Positions 48,619 through 58,408 of a DNA stretch of 64,000 nucleotides are shown here, one piece after another (within the stretch, counting starts at the first letter, position 1; every line of letters begins with the position of its first letter). The position numbers and the translations under genes were made by a program. The notes beneath the pieces are model-generated. The model had not been told where the DNA came from. It worked only from the letters and a program-made list of their open reading frames with translations, and searched no databases. Origin of the DNA: Tritrichomonas musculus (Eukaryota; Parabasalia; Tritrichomonadida; Tritrichomonadidae); NCBI GenBank assembly GCA_039105265.1, contig JAPFFF010000009.1, forward strand, positions 2,108,001-2,172,000. Reading direction: 5' to 3'.

Positions 48619-50253
48619 ATGGCAAGTCGTCGCCAGCCACTAACAGCTCCAAAACCACCAAAAGGTGGTGATATTGATGCAATGCTTCGTTTTGTTCATG
48701 AGCAACAGCAAAAACCATCAGAAGCTGCTGCTGTTGCTAAGAGGCTCAAACAAGTTTCAACACAATCAAAACAAAGAGAACAATTCGCTAATCAATCAAA
48801 ATCTTTTATGAATGAATTACGAAATCTCGTTAAACGTGTAGAATCTTCTCAACAAATGGCAACAGCATCTCTCGTTGATCTTTCTTCGAAACTTCCCGAA
48901 CTTCCAACGTTACTTAAGCTTGATGCTTCGCTTATGGAAAGTCGTCAAGCTGATATTGATAAATGTCAGGATTTTAAAGATCGATTATCAAGTATTTGTG
49001 CTCGTTCAAAAACTCCGCAAGTTCATGCAATGTTTCAGGATGTGCTAATAGACTTCAGAAATCATCTTACAATTTTAGAATTTCCAGAACAATATGAAGA
49101 TATTGTTGATCTTGTTGAAAAAACTAAATTGCCTCCGTCTGCCACAAAAGCAAATTCTTATGACTTTTCAGATCTACCTCCTGAATGGCAAGAAAAAGGA
49201 CAAGAGCAAGTTGCCGTTTTTGCACAAATTGAAAAAGAAATCACAGACTCATATAACCAATGGCTCAAAGAAAATGGTTTCGATCCCAATGTTCCATGTG
49301 GTGGCTGGGATGAGTTTGAGCACCAACGTTTTATTTTAAGTGGTGATAATTTTTCTGTTGAATTTCCAGATAAACCAAAAGATGAACTAGCTCGACACAA
49401 AAAATGGTACATCCGAACTCAATTTCTCAATAAGAAGCGTGATGCACTTCGTGCTGAGCTTCATAAACGAATGATCGAGCTCAGAGAAGATGCAGCTCGT
49501 GACGCTAAAGAAAAAGAAGAAAAAGCAGAGCTTGATAGAATAGCTGAAGAAAGGCGTAAAGAACTTTCAGATGAAAAAGCAGAACTAAGCGCAAGATTAA
49601 AAGTTGAAAGAGAAGAAAAAAAGAAAAAAGATGATCTCAAGAAAGCTCAAGAAGAAGCAGAAAAACAAGCCAAGCAGATGGAAGAAATGCATCAAAAACA
49701 AATTCAAGATAAACAAAACAAGAAATTAAAGCAAAAAGTTTTAACAGAACGTGAAAAACGAATGCAACGTGAATTGCAAGCAGCAGAAATTAGAAAACAG
49801 CAAGATGAAAGAAATAAAATTGCTCAACAACAAAGAATGAAAGTAGCAAAACAAACAGTTGAAGGTAGAAAAGCAATGCTTCACGAGAAACAAATGAAAA
49901 AAATTGAAAAACAAGCTGAAAAGGCTGAAAAAGAAGCAGAAAAGAGAAGGAGATTGGATATTTTGGCACAGCAAGTTCGAGATGAATTTGGTCTTGATGA
50001 TTTGAAGGCGGAAGATCCAGCAAGATTGACAAAGATTCATCAGATGAGGCGTAATATGGAAAAAGAAGAAAGGCCAATGTACGTACAAAACAGCTTCCCA
50101 AGCGAGTTAATTGAAGCTGATCCAAGAATCCGCGTTGAAAATGCGCTAAGAGAAGCTGGACTAATGGGATCTGAATATGTCCATCAGTTGATGAATCAAA
50201 TGTCGGCAATTAGACAAAATCCTGGCCTACAATCAAACTTTAGTTTAACATGA
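48619..50253 (+). CDS. CCDC112/CCDC148-like coiled-coil protein
   Basis: A 544-residue protein. A conserved central block, PNVPCGGWDEFEHQRFI (about 223-239), matches the GGWDE..H..F motif of CCDC112 and CCDC148, proteins of ciliated or flagellated eukaryotes (CCDC112 is at centriolar satellites). Before it lie about 200 residues of helices. After it a very long Lys/Glu/Gln-rich coiled coil runs from about 270 to 455 (EKEEKAELDRIAEERRKELS and similar). The C-terminus has RRNMEKEERPMYVQNSFPSE. It is likely a basal-body or flagellar structural protein. ATG 48619 is preceded by an A-rich leader. Confidence 0.75.
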   Translation: MASRRQPLTAPKPPKGGDIDAMLRFVHEQQQKPSEAAAVAKRLKQVSTQSKQREQFANQSKSFMNELRNLVKRVESSQQMATASLVDLSSKLPELPTLLKLDASLMESRQADIDKCQDFKDRLSSICARSKTPQVHAMFQDVLIDFRNHLTILEFPEQYEDIVDLVEKTKLPPSATKANSYDFSDLPPEWQEKGQEQVAVFAQIEKEITDSYNQWLKENGFDPNVPCGGWDEFEHQRFILSGDNFSVEFPDKPKDELARHKKWYIRTQFLNKKRDALRAELHKRMIELREDAARDAKEKEEKAELDRIAEERRKELSDEKAELSARLKVEREEKKKKDDLKKAQEEAEKQAKQMEEMHQKQIQDKQNKKLKQKVLTEREKRMQRELQAAEIRKQQDERNKIAQQQRMKVAKQTVEGRKAMLHEKQMKKIEKQAEKAEKEAEKRRRLDILAQQVRDEFGLDDLKAEDPARLTKIHQMRRNMEKEERPMYVQNSFPSELIEADPRIRVENALREAGLMGSEYVHQLMNQMSAIRQNPGLQSNFSLT

Positions 50254-50751
50254 AGAAAATGCCTCAAATGATTTCATTTTCTTTTGTTTTTATTGTTAAA
50301 TACTATTCATGATTTTTTTTTATATTTTTTTTACTATTTATTTATTTTTGATATTGTTAAGTGAAGGTCTATTTTTTTCTTTTTCAACCTTTTATTTGTA
50401 TTCTAAACACAATTTTGTAAGTATGAAAATGATTATCAAAATGCTTTCTAGCTACCATTGCCAAAACTTTTGCAAATTTTTATCATAAAACAAAATATGT
50501 TCAGCTCAGTTATGAATTATATAAAAGAGTTGATCTAAATGGGAATAATAGGCCGTTTCTAAAAATTATGATTTGTGGCAATAAATGGTCATAAGCTATT
50601 CAAAATTGATACTAAAGTTATTATTTTTTGCCAAAAAAATAACCTTTCAAAGGTCAAAGTGTAAAATCGCTAAAGTTGTTTTTGACCATTTAAAATTTAC
50701 CCTTTGAAATAAGGGTAATTTTGAAGTGGTTATGGTCGGCCTTTTTCTCTT
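50254..50751. other. Intergenic upstream of NAC-alpha
   Basis: About 500 bases. The part nearest NAC-alpha (50640-50750) has repeated AAGGTCAAAG/TGACCATTT and AACCTTTCAAAGG/CCCTTTGAAATAAGGG blocks that are partly inverted-complementary (CCTTTCAAAGG is itself palindromic), a plausible regulatory area for a highly expressed gene. No ORF. Confidence 0.35.
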
Positions 50752-51312
50752 ATGACAGAAACCCAAGAAGCCGCTCCAGCACCAGCTGAAGAAACAAAGC
50801 CAGCTGAAGAAACAAAACCAGCTGAAGAAGCTCAACCCGCCGAAGGATCAACACCAGAAACAAAGCCAGAAACGAAGCCAGCCCAACGTAAGAACTCACG
50901 TGCAGAAAAGAAAATGAAGGAAGCCCTTCTTAAAAACAACCTCAAACAACTCGAGAACGTTTCAACAGTTATGATCCGTAAGGGACAACAATTAATGTGG
51001 ACCTTCTCTCAACCAGAAGTTTATTTCCTCGAGAACGTATATGTCATTTTCGGAGAACCAACAATGGACGATCCAGCTGCTCGTGCTATTGGTGCTATCC
51101 ACGACAATGCACAAACAGCAGATATCGCACCAACAGAAACAACTAACACAACAGTTGTTGACGATAACGAAGAAGAAGATGCCGGTGATCTTAAGGAAGA
51201 AGATATCAACACCATTATGCAACAATCTAATGTCTCACGTGGCCGTGCTATCAAGGCTCTTCGTGAAGCCAACGGCGATCTCGTCACAGCAGTTATGAAC
51301 TTGGCCTTATAA
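50752..51312 (+). CDS. NACA: Nascent polypeptide-associated complex subunit alpha
   Basis: A 186-residue protein. With NAC-beta it binds ribosomes near the exit tunnel and shields nascent chains, controlling SRP access. The N-terminal 40 residues are Ala/Pro/Glu-rich repeats (EETKPAEETKPAEEAQPAE). The NAC domain spans 47-112 (SRAEKKMKEALLKNNLKQLE, VSTVMIRKGQQLMWTFSQPE, YFLENVYVIFGEP). The C-terminal UBA domain is at about 147-186 (LKEEDINTIMQQSNVSRGRA, ALREANGDLVTAVMNLAL). Length and order are normal. The gene is clearly richer in C-ending codons than its neighbours, indicating high expression. Confidence 0.96.
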   Translation: MTETQEAAPAPAEETKPAEETKPAEEAQPAEGSTPETKPETKPAQRKNSRAEKKMKEALLKNNLKQLENVSTVMIRKGQQLMWTFSQPEVYFLENVYVIFGEPTMDDPAARAIGAIHDNAQTADIAPTETTNTTVVDDNEEEDAGDLKEEDINTIMQQSNVSRGRAIKALREANGDLVTAVMNLAL

Positions 51313-52092
51313 TAAACTGACCAATTTTTATTTACATTTTTTAACTTCTGGTTTTTTTATCTTATATATTCATTTACAAAGATCTGAAAAATCAGAAAAA
51401 TAAACGGCAATGATGTTTTGAAAAAGTTATAACTGCAAAAACTTTTAAAATTAATATTGATCGGCATGGTCATTTTATCTTTAATAAACCTCCAAAATTT
51501 AATAAATTATTATTTTTTTAAAAAAATGATGATAAAAGAATAAAAATGCTAAATTATCTTGCTTATATCATGTATATTAATATGGAATCAAATACAAACT
51601 AAAATAGCAGTTTTTCATATTTGTATATCTTTAAATATATTCGTTATTAATAAATTAAAGTAATATCTTATATTATTGAATTGAAATCTATCAAATTGTC
51701 ACGATTTTGAAGCATTTGTTTATATTTAAAATAAGATTTTGACTGATCTAACCTTTTTTTGATTGCTTTATTAAGTTTTATTTTGGTATTAAAAAAGTTA
51801 TGAAAAATATATCATTATTAAAATTGTTTTTATTTTAATTTTAAAAAAAACACTATTTGAAGCGTATTGTGCATAAAAATATGCAAAGCAAGTATCAATT
51901 TATTTTCCACATTCGAGTAAAATCGTTTTTTTAAGGCCGTTAAAAACTTGAAAAAGTTTCAAAAAAAAAAAAAAATCATTGAAAAAAAGATAGAATTAAA
52001 TATTTATTTATAATCAACTTTATATAAGTTGAGTAACAGAACAGTAAGCCTCTTTATTATAAGAAGAATTCAATGATGTCGCTAAAATTCTA
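51313..52092. other. AT-rich intergenic region between convergent genes
   Basis: About 780 bases, AT-rich with an A run at 51959-51977. No ORF, RNA or repeat is supported. Confidence 0.4.
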
Positions 52093-53583
52093 TTATTTAT
52101 ATGTATATCCTCTCTGTATATAAGCTGTTTCAGCTTCAGAAAAAGTTTGAATAACTTGAGCTCCTAAATCTTTTAAATTTTCATTTTCAGTATCATCGCA
52201 AAATTGGTCTATATAATCATTAAAAGGAATCTCATTTGATGATAGAAAAACAATGATACATAAATGATTTTCTTTAATTGCTCTATTTAGCATAGCTAAG
52301 ACTGTAAGTAAAACTGATTCTGACATATCTATGTTTTCTGGGTCCAAGAACGAAATAATTAAATCAATAAACTCCTGAGTATAGAAATGACTAATCACAT
52401 CAAATGAGTCACTTTTTGATATAACAGCTGATAAGAAGCGCAAATACCAGACTTTAATCTTAAAAGGTTGAATTTCGAAATAAGAATTATAATCAAATAA
52501 ATTCTTCGTGCCACTTTTAAATGAAGAATAATCAATTAAAGCTTTTAATATATATTGGCCATAATTTGTTGGCAATAAAAGAGTTAAAAGATGAAATACT
52601 TCTCCTTCAGTATCAGTAGTTGTTGATGAACTTGTAATTAAATTATAATAATCATTTCCATTAATTAAACTAATAGATTTTAAAAATGTATCATGATCAT
52701 CATCACGATTTAGAAAAACAATAAATAATTTTATTGTCCAGTAAAAAACATCTTCATTAATGTTTGATACAATACGATCTATGAATCGTGGTAACACAAA
52801 AATTTTAGTTAATATATCAAATAATTTTTTTTCATAAAAAATGAATGCAATTTTCTTTTTTGTAGATTCAGCAATTATACAGCGTAGCAAATGTACAATA
52901 TTTTCAATGCTGCATATATCTAAATCAATAATTTGTATATAAAATAATATTGTTTTTATAATTAAATCATTATCTTTCATACAAAATAAAGAATTTGATA
53001 ATAAATTAGAAACATAGCGATTCAAGTCTGGATATTTATCCATAATTTTAATGAATTGATCTGAACTGATATTGAATATAGGTTTTAAATTTAATTCAAA
53101 TATGTCGTATGTGGCATAACCAATACAACTTAATACTGTTTGTAAGTCGCTTTCACTTAAATCGCAATTTATATAATTATTTAAAGCATCTAAGGCTTTA
53201 TTTTCATATAGTATTTGTGTAATTGCTGAATTATTGGTAAATAATACTATTCTCGTTAAATTTAAAATGCACGATAGCGTTTGACCTGGTAATGGTGAAT
53301 TCAATTGAATAGATATAAATCGTAACAAATCAGTGTTGGAAATTATAAAATTGAAAAGTTTTTTGTTTTTTGTGCTAAGTAAAGACTCTATTCCCTTTAT
53401 AATATCTTGCATTTGAGAAATTTCATTTTTGTTAAATGATTCATAAAATGCCAATATTAATTGATTTAATTCTATAATTGTTGATTCATCTTTAGATGGA
53501 TTGCTTGATAATTCATGAATTTCTGTTTTTGAAATTGAGTTTTTATTGTTGATTTGATCATCAGATGGTTTATATTCCCACAT
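52093..53583 (-). CDS. Armadillo-like helical repeat protein
   Basis: A 496-residue protein from ATG 53583 (MWEYKPSDDQ). The whole length is predicted helical hairpins with Leu/Ile spacing of ARM/HEAT solenoids (for example QTLSCILNLTRIVLFTNNSA, TVLSCIGYATYDIFELNLKP, SVLLTVLAMLNRAIKENHLC). No importin or catalytic motif. The style resembles the ARM protein at 4431-5993 (Gly-Cys-Ile turns, SLNPS-like loops), so the two may be distant members of an expanded importin-alpha-like family. An upstream extension in the same frame (to 53745) is Phe/Tyr/Lys/Asn-rich, AT-driven sequence and is not included. Confidence 0.62.
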   Translation of the reverse strand: MWEYKPSDDQINNKNSISKTEIHELSSNPSKDESTIIELNQLILAFYESFNKNEISQMQDIIKGIESLLSTKNKKLFNFIISNTDLLRFISIQLNSPLPGQTLSCILNLTRIVLFTNNSAITQILYENKALDALNNYINCDLSESDLQTVLSCIGYATYDIFELNLKPIFNISSDQFIKIMDKYPDLNRYVSNLLSNSLFCMKDNDLIIKTILFYIQIIDLDICSIENIVHLLRCIIAESTKKKIAFIFYEKKLFDILTKIFVLPRFIDRIVSNINEDVFYWTIKLFIVFLNRDDDHDTFLKSISLINGNDYYNLITSSSTTTDTEGEVFHLLTLLLPTNYGQYILKALIDYSSFKSGTKNLFDYNSYFEIQPFKIKVWYLRFLSAVISKSDSFDVISHFYTQEFIDLIISFLDPENIDMSESVLLTVLAMLNRAIKENHLCIIVFLSSNEIPFNDYIDQFCDDTENENLKDLGAQVIQTFSEAETAYIQRGYTYK

Positions 53584-53965
53584 TTCAAAAAAAAAATATG
53601 GATACAAAATTTCAATTGAATTATTTTGAAATTTTAAAAAGTCAAATGATCTCACAATTTTCAATTTCAATAATTTATAATTATTTTGAAAAAAAATCAT
53701 TTTTATTAATAAAAAATAATAAAAATATGTTATAAAATATAACATCAAATCATATTACGAAAAAAAATGGAAAATATAAAAAAAATGTTTATGAGATAAA
53801 TAATCTTCCAAAACCGAAGAACGATGGCTATAAAGATTCCATTTTTAATAATTGTTCTTCTTTCTAATAAAATAATGAAAACCATTCAAAATTAAATTCT
53901 TTTTTGAAAATAAAAAAAAAATACTTTTGAATTTTCTTTACGGTTCTTACACTGCCCCTATTGCT
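53584..53965. other. Intergenic between divergent genes
   Basis: About 380 bases. The last 40 before 53966 (TTTACGGTTCTTACACTGCCCC) are noticeably less AT-rich and stay open in frame with the next gene, though without an upstream ATG in that frame. Confidence 0.35.
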
Positions 53966-54931
53966 ATGCTTCACAGAAATGTCACGCCTCCTCTCCCAAA
54001 TACAGAATATGTGCCAAAAATGCTTTCTGTTTTAAAAAATAGTATTAAAATAGTAGCCAATTCAAAAATAGAATTTGAAAATTATTTTAAAATTGCACTT
54101 CCGAAAGAAGGAAAAATTGCGCCCAAAGAATTTGAAAACGCATACAAACAACTTGACGAATTTGGATCTTCATTCATAAAGTGTGTTGACGAGTTTGTAT
54201 CTTTAATTGAACCTACTATAAAAACAACTGTTGATCTTAATAGTAAACGCGCTGATCTAGCGAAATCTTTAGACGAATATCAAAAGAAAATCGTTATTGT
54301 TCGAAAAGAAATGACAGAAGCAAATATCGCTGCAGAAGGAGAAAAATTGCAAACTTTCGCTAATAATATGGCTGAATTTAACAAAGAGTCAAATGATTAT
54401 AAGCATTGCTTGTTAAAGTTATATCTATCTGCTTGTTTTCAACTTGAACAAGGAATAACTTCAGCATTGCATATGCTAAACAAAGCAATTGATAATCCAG
54501 AAGAAATTTCTATTACTAAAGAAGAGAAAGAACTTGATGACTATATTCAACAACTCAATGAAGAAATTGCAGTTAAGAATGAAAACGAACGTAAAGCAAA
54601 GGAAGCAGCTGAAGCAGCGCAAAAGGCAGAAAAAGAAAAACTAGAAAAAGAAAAGTTAGAAAAAGAAAAAGCTGCCAAAGAAGCTAAGGAAGAAGCAAAC
54701 GAAAAGCAAGAAGAAGAGCAAAAAGATATTGAAGAAAAAGAAGAAGCAAAAGAAATTAAAGAAGAAGCAGAAGAAGAAAAATTAGAAGCTAGTAAAGAAG
54801 AAGAAAATCAACAGAAAAAAGATAATTCCAAAGAAGATGATTCAAAAGAAGATAACGAGAAAGAGTCTGATAAATCGGAGCATTCGAATGAAGAAAAAAG
54901 TGATGATAGTCAAAAAGAGCCTGAAAACTAA
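53966..54931 (+). CDS. BAR-like helical protein with acidic/basic coiled tail
   Basis: A 321-residue protein. Residues 1-190 form three long helices (PKMLSVLKNSIKIVANSKIE, FENAYKQLDEFGSSFIKCVD, LAKSLDEYQKKIVIVRKEMT, ACFQLEQGITSALHMLNKAI) in the pattern of BAR/IMD-type membrane-curving dimers, where proteins have a A-Y-x-x-L-x-x-F helix followed by long coiled helices. From about 200 on it is a Glu/Lys/Ala-rich repeat tail (KEKLEKEKLEKEKAAKEAKE, EEAKEIKEEAEEEK) ending acidic and Ser-rich. The BAR assignment is from helix pattern only. No ATG lies upstream in frame before a stop, although ten in-frame upstream residues look protein-like. Confidence 0.6.
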   Translation: MLHRNVTPPLPNTEYVPKMLSVLKNSIKIVANSKIEFENYFKIALPKEGKIAPKEFENAYKQLDEFGSSFIKCVDEFVSLIEPTIKTTVDLNSKRADLAKSLDEYQKKIVIVRKEMTEANIAAEGEKLQTFANNMAEFNKESNDYKHCLLKLYLSACFQLEQGITSALHMLNKAIDNPEEISITKEEKELDDYIQQLNEEIAVKNENERKAKEAAEAAQKAEKEKLEKEKLEKEKAAKEAKEEANEKQEEEQKDIEEKEEAKEIKEEAEEEKLEASKEEENQQKKDNSKEDDSKEDNEKESDKSEHSNEEKSDDSQKEPEN

Positions 54932-55042
54932 AATTACCAGCAAGTATTGACTTGTTATTTTTTTAATTATTTTGATTTTTATTTATTAAACCAAAGAAGT
55001 CATGTAACTTATCAATTTTATTTTTTAATATATAAATATCAA

Positions 55043-55201
55043 CTAAACTTTTTTTAGTTCAGTCATATTATTTAATAATTGTTTTTTAATTTCAATAATT
55101 TTATGATCAGGTTTCATAAATAATGTGAATATAAAGATGAGAAACAGTAATTTAATAAAGATGAGAATAATAGCAAAAGATGGTATTTCTAATATTTTCA
55201 T
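55043..55201 (-). CDS. Small single-span membrane protein (candidate)
   Basis: A 52-residue frame starting at ATG 55201 and ending in TAG at 55043. One strong membrane helix (FAIILIFIKLLFLIFIFTLF) is followed by a hydrophilic helical tail (KPDHKIIEIKKQLLNNMTEL). The shape (short N-terminus, one span, charged tail) is that of small ER or secretory-pathway subunits. It is supported only by composition and context between two real genes, so it may be chance. Confidence 0.35.
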   Translation of the reverse strand: MKILEIPSFAIILIFIKLLFLIFIFTLFMKPDHKIIEIKKQLLNNMTELKKV

Positions 55202-55307
55202 TTTAATATGATTAAATCAGCTTTCAAAAAAAAATGAAGCAACAAAATGAAATAAAAAAGTAAAATTAACATAAACAAAAACATTATTAAAAAGCTCAAA
55301 TCTATTC

Positions 55308-56951
55308 TTATGCTTCTTCTTTGCTTTCTTGACTTCTGTGCTTCCTCCTTCTCTTTTTATGTTCTGTTGGTTGTTCAGCTTCTGGTTCAGCTTGTTGAGC
55401 TTCAGCAGCTGGTTCTTGATTTTGAGGATTTTCATCAACATTTTGAACTTCTTCGGCTTGTGGTTCTTCAGGTTGAGGTTGTTGATCGTTTTGGCGATGG
55501 TGATGCTTCTTCCTTCTTTTCTTAGGTGTTTCTGGGACGCTCTCTTCTGTTGTGATTACTAATTTAGGTTGGCTAATGTTGTGAATTGTATCCATTCCAT
55601 CTGGATTGCGAGCTTCTTCAGCACCTTCATTTTGCTCGTATCTTCTTGTTTCAATAACAGCTTCTTCCATGCTCTCCAAGTTTGGTTTGACAGTCGTATT
55701 AGTTCCCAACGATTGAACTTTGGTTTCTATCATATCCTTCATTAAAAGGCCCATATGGCCACTTCGATAATCTTCGCCAAAGGCATCAAGACGAGCTGCA
55801 ATTGAAATTTTATTAGCAAATGATCTTGCAACTCTACCTTTGTCTTTATCAGCTGCTTGAGCAACTGGATGGCTGTTAAATATCATTCCATATTTGGGTG
55901 TATCTTTATGCTTCTTTAAGGCGTTAAATAATGCTTTTTCTGAGCCTAATAGTTGGACTGTTGACGACGGTGCTTTAGCAAGATTTGTAAGAGATCCTGA
56001 ACCCAAAATAAGTTGAGCTCCCATTCTTTCACCAACAAGAGCAGTTAAGTTGGGAGAAATATTGTGCATTCGGCGATATAGGTATTCAGATAATTTGGTT
56101 TTATAATTAGCTAAACCTTCAACACGCACAGCCATCGAAACAATTCGTGTTAAATCCTCTGGTTCGATTTCACGTCCAATTGAATTATTTGCAGCTTCAA
56201 TAATTCTTTCTGTTAAATCGTCGTTTTCAAGTATAGCAGTTAAAGCTTCACGATCAACATTTTCGATATTTTGCCTATTCCCAATTACTTGAACGCATTG
56301 TGCATATTTTTTGTGATCTTCAACCAAATGAGATAATTCAGGGAAATGTACTGAATACCATTCACGCAATCTCATCGAAAAAGTGTTAAGATCCTTATCA
56401 AGACCTGTTAACAATGCAACAGCACTAATGACCATATTGTCATCACCATGTTGATTAAATTTGACTTTAGATCTTGAATAGCTATGCGCAAGACCAAGCT
56501 GAGCAAGATCAAGATCTTCTGGTTTTACTTGCTCCAAATATTTGGTGAAATGAAGTCTTATACCTCTGAGAATTTCCCTAATTATGTCGTCGGACATAGC
56601 ATTAATGCCAAGTTGTTGCTGAATAGCTCCAGCGAGTCTTGGTTCAGAAACTCCAACGGTTATCGCGCCTTTGTTTTTAGAATTTGGAGCTTGTTCTGGT
56701 AAAGATCGGGCTAAGAAATCAAGTAAGAATTCTGAAGGTTGACCTTCGGTAATCATATTCATTGTTTCAAGCGCAACTTCTGTTGATGGAAATGGTTTGA
56801 AAGCAAAAAGTTTGACCATTTGAGAAAATTTATTAAAATCGACAATTGACTGTTGAACAGCTTTTTCATTAACTGCAATTTCATTAATGCCTTTACAATC
56901 AAATAACGAAAGGCCTGCTGAGTGTTCGTAAAGAATGAGGGTTCTCGGCAT
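55308..56951 (-). CDS. NOP56: Box C/D snoRNP core protein NOP56
   Basis: A 547-residue protein. NOP56 pairs with NOP58 and fibrillarin to guide 2'-O-methylation of rRNA in the nucleolus. N-terminal domain: LYEHSAGLSLFD, FNKFSQMVKLFAFKPFPSTE. The central region has ILRGIRLHFTKYL, LGLAHSYSRSKVKFN and FSMRLREWYSVHFPEL (the latter NOP56-like). Then follows the Nop domain with ISPNLTALVGERMGAQLI, GSLTNLAKAPSSTVQLLGSE and KALFNALKKHKDTPKYGMIF, matching the kink-turn/15.5K-binding surface, and SFANKISIAARLDAFGED. The C-terminal 110 residues are disordered and Lys/Glu/Gln-rich (PKKRRKKHHHR), as usual. The start at 56951 (MPRTLILYEH) fits the family. Confidence 0.93.
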   Translation of the reverse strand: MPRTLILYEHSAGLSLFDCKGINEIAVNEKAVQQSIVDFNKFSQMVKLFAFKPFPSTEVALETMNMITEGQPSEFLLDFLARSLPEQAPNSKNKGAITVGVSEPRLAGAIQQQLGINAMSDDIIREILRGIRLHFTKYLEQVKPEDLDLAQLGLAHSYSRSKVKFNQHGDDNMVISAVALLTGLDKDLNTFSMRLREWYSVHFPELSHLVEDHKKYAQCVQVIGNRQNIENVDREALTAILENDDLTERIIEAANNSIGREIEPEDLTRIVSMAVRVEGLANYKTKLSEYLYRRMHNISPNLTALVGERMGAQLILGSGSLTNLAKAPSSTVQLLGSEKALFNALKKHKDTPKYGMIFNSHPVAQAADKDKGRVARSFANKISIAARLDAFGEDYRSGHMGLLMKDMIETKVQSLGTNTTVKPNLESMEEAVIETRRYEQNEGAEEARNPDGMDTIHNISQPKLVITTEESVPETPKKRRKKHHHRQNDQQPQPEEPQAEEVQNVDENPQNQEPAAEAQQAEPEAEQPTEHKKRRRKHRSQESKEEA

Positions 56952-57188
56952 AATTCAAATAATCCAATTTTTTATAGGTTTGGTCGAGCCTGTGATATGA
57001 AAAACTTTTTTTTTGTAAAAAATGATTAAATTACTTATTATTGTAATATTTTTATTAGCATATTAATAAAATTTAATATTCTTGATTCATTAATTCTATA
57101 ATATATTAATATTACTATAAGAATTTTCAAGATATTTTAACAAATACAAAATCTTATCAAAAAGTTGGTAATCAAATTCATCATTCCA

Positions 57189-57608
57189 ATGGAAGAATCA
57201 ATTGGGTTGTGGATTTTTATCATATTATTCCTTATTATTTTAATGAGTTATCATTTTTCAATTCTTCAAAGGCTCGTTAATTTTCAACTTGATCAAACAA
57301 GTCCAATTGATTTATGTATTGATTTAGAAAAAAATGTTTTACCTATTACAGTTAGTAATTGCGCTGTTATATTTCTATCGTTATTCATGTTTAAATCGGA
57401 TTGGCCTATTTTTTTTGCATATTTATTTATGTTGTTATATACATTTCATTTAAAAGAAAGAGCAAAATCAAAAAAATCCCAAATTTTCGATCCTGTTACG
57501 ATTGTTCGTGATATTGATAGTATTAAAATTAGGCATGTTATTGCGTTAAGCGTTTCACTATTCTTAGCCATTTTTGGATTGATTAAAATAATACTGATAC
57601 TGACCTAA
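57189..57608 (+). CDS. Cornichon-family ER cargo receptor
   Basis: A 139-residue, multi-span protein. SPIDLCIDLEKNVLPITVSN corresponds to the family motif NPIDxCNxLNxLVxPE, SDWPIFFAYLFMLLYTFH to the W.xxxLNxPLLAYH helix, and QIFDPVTIVRDI to the conserved xLYDPTxIM. The family exports membrane cargo from the ER in COPII vesicles (Erv14/cornichon). Helices are at about 5-25, 50-68, 68-86 and 115-137. Size is typical (about 140). The conserved Glu of PE in LPE is replaced by Ile-Thr, so it is somewhat divergent. ATG 57189 is preferred over an upstream TTG. Confidence 0.8.
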   Translation: MEESIGLWIFIILFLIILMSYHFSILQRLVNFQLDQTSPIDLCIDLEKNVLPITVSNCAVIFLSLFMFKSDWPIFFAYLFMLLYTFHLKERAKSKKSQIFDPVTIVRDIDSIKIRHVIALSVSLFLAIFGLIKIILILT

Positions 57609-58162
57609 TGGTTAATTAATATTTAATTTTATTAATTAGTATAGCAATAGGTCTGTATTAATTGAAATCTTTTTATTTATATAGATTACCCCATTATTAT
57701 TAATCATTTATTATATCCAAATAATAATTATTATTATTATAAAAAGATGAAGTTGTCAGCTAATGTTAAAGTTATAATTGTACCTATTAAAACTGCAAGT
57801 AGCTAATTCCAAATCCTCCTCTTTTTATTTTGATCATTCGTAAATTGATTTTCTTGATTTATTTTCAAACAAATATATTTACAATAGCTACTACGTTATG
57901 TAATCTACATAGATAGTCATTTATTGTACCTAGAAATTGTAATTTCAGTGGGAATGCGCCCTAATTATAAAAAAACAAAAAATGTAACTCTTTTCTTTTG
58001 ATTTTTTAAATGTAACTCTTTTTCTATGAAATTATATTATTCAGAAAAACAATTCAAAAAGTTTGATTGAAATGGAAAACCAAAAGTTCTCTATGGCAAT
58101 GAAAAGTGCCATTTGTGGCAAAAAAGTAGTAGGAACAGCTATTTGAAAGCTTTACATCAAGT
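57609..58162. other. AT-rich intergenic region
   Basis: About 550 bases after cornichon with AATAATAATTATTATTATTAT near 57720-57742 and a repeated AATGTAACTCTTTT at about 57980 and 58010. No gene. Confidence 0.4.
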
Positions 58163-58400
58163 TTTAAGGTACAAATCTAGTACGTTATAGATTGAGAGAA
58201 AGCACGTTAAATATTTGAGACCCCTTGCCCTATTGAAAAAGTTTTATTTTGAATGCGTGTCAGATTTTAAATTCTGAACTTTATTTTTTTTTTATAAAAT
58301 TTTTATGATAAAAATATTTTTTTATATAACATGTCCTTTAGTTTTAATAAAGTGTCAAAAAAATTTGCGGTTTCTCAACGTACTAGATTTGTACCTTAAA
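58163..58400. mobile_element. Short MITE with 24-bp perfect inverted repeats
   Basis: TTTAAGGTACAAATCTAGTACGTT (as TTTAAGGTACAAATC plus TAGTACGTT) at 58163-58186 recurs exactly inverted at 58377-58400. The 238-bp unit is AT-rich and non-coding. If the TTAA or TA at each outer edge is the target duplication, a piggyBac-type or Tc1/mariner-type origin is possible; the sequence alone cannot decide. The perfect repeats suggest a recent insertion. Confidence 0.65.
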
Positions 58401-58408
58401 TAAAACCG

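Noticed and set aside
50647-50835. 62-residue minus-strand frame over the NAC-alpha start
   Set aside because: It is the complement of the Ala/Pro/Glu repeats of NAC-alpha, rich in Phe/Trp/Ser only because of that repeat.
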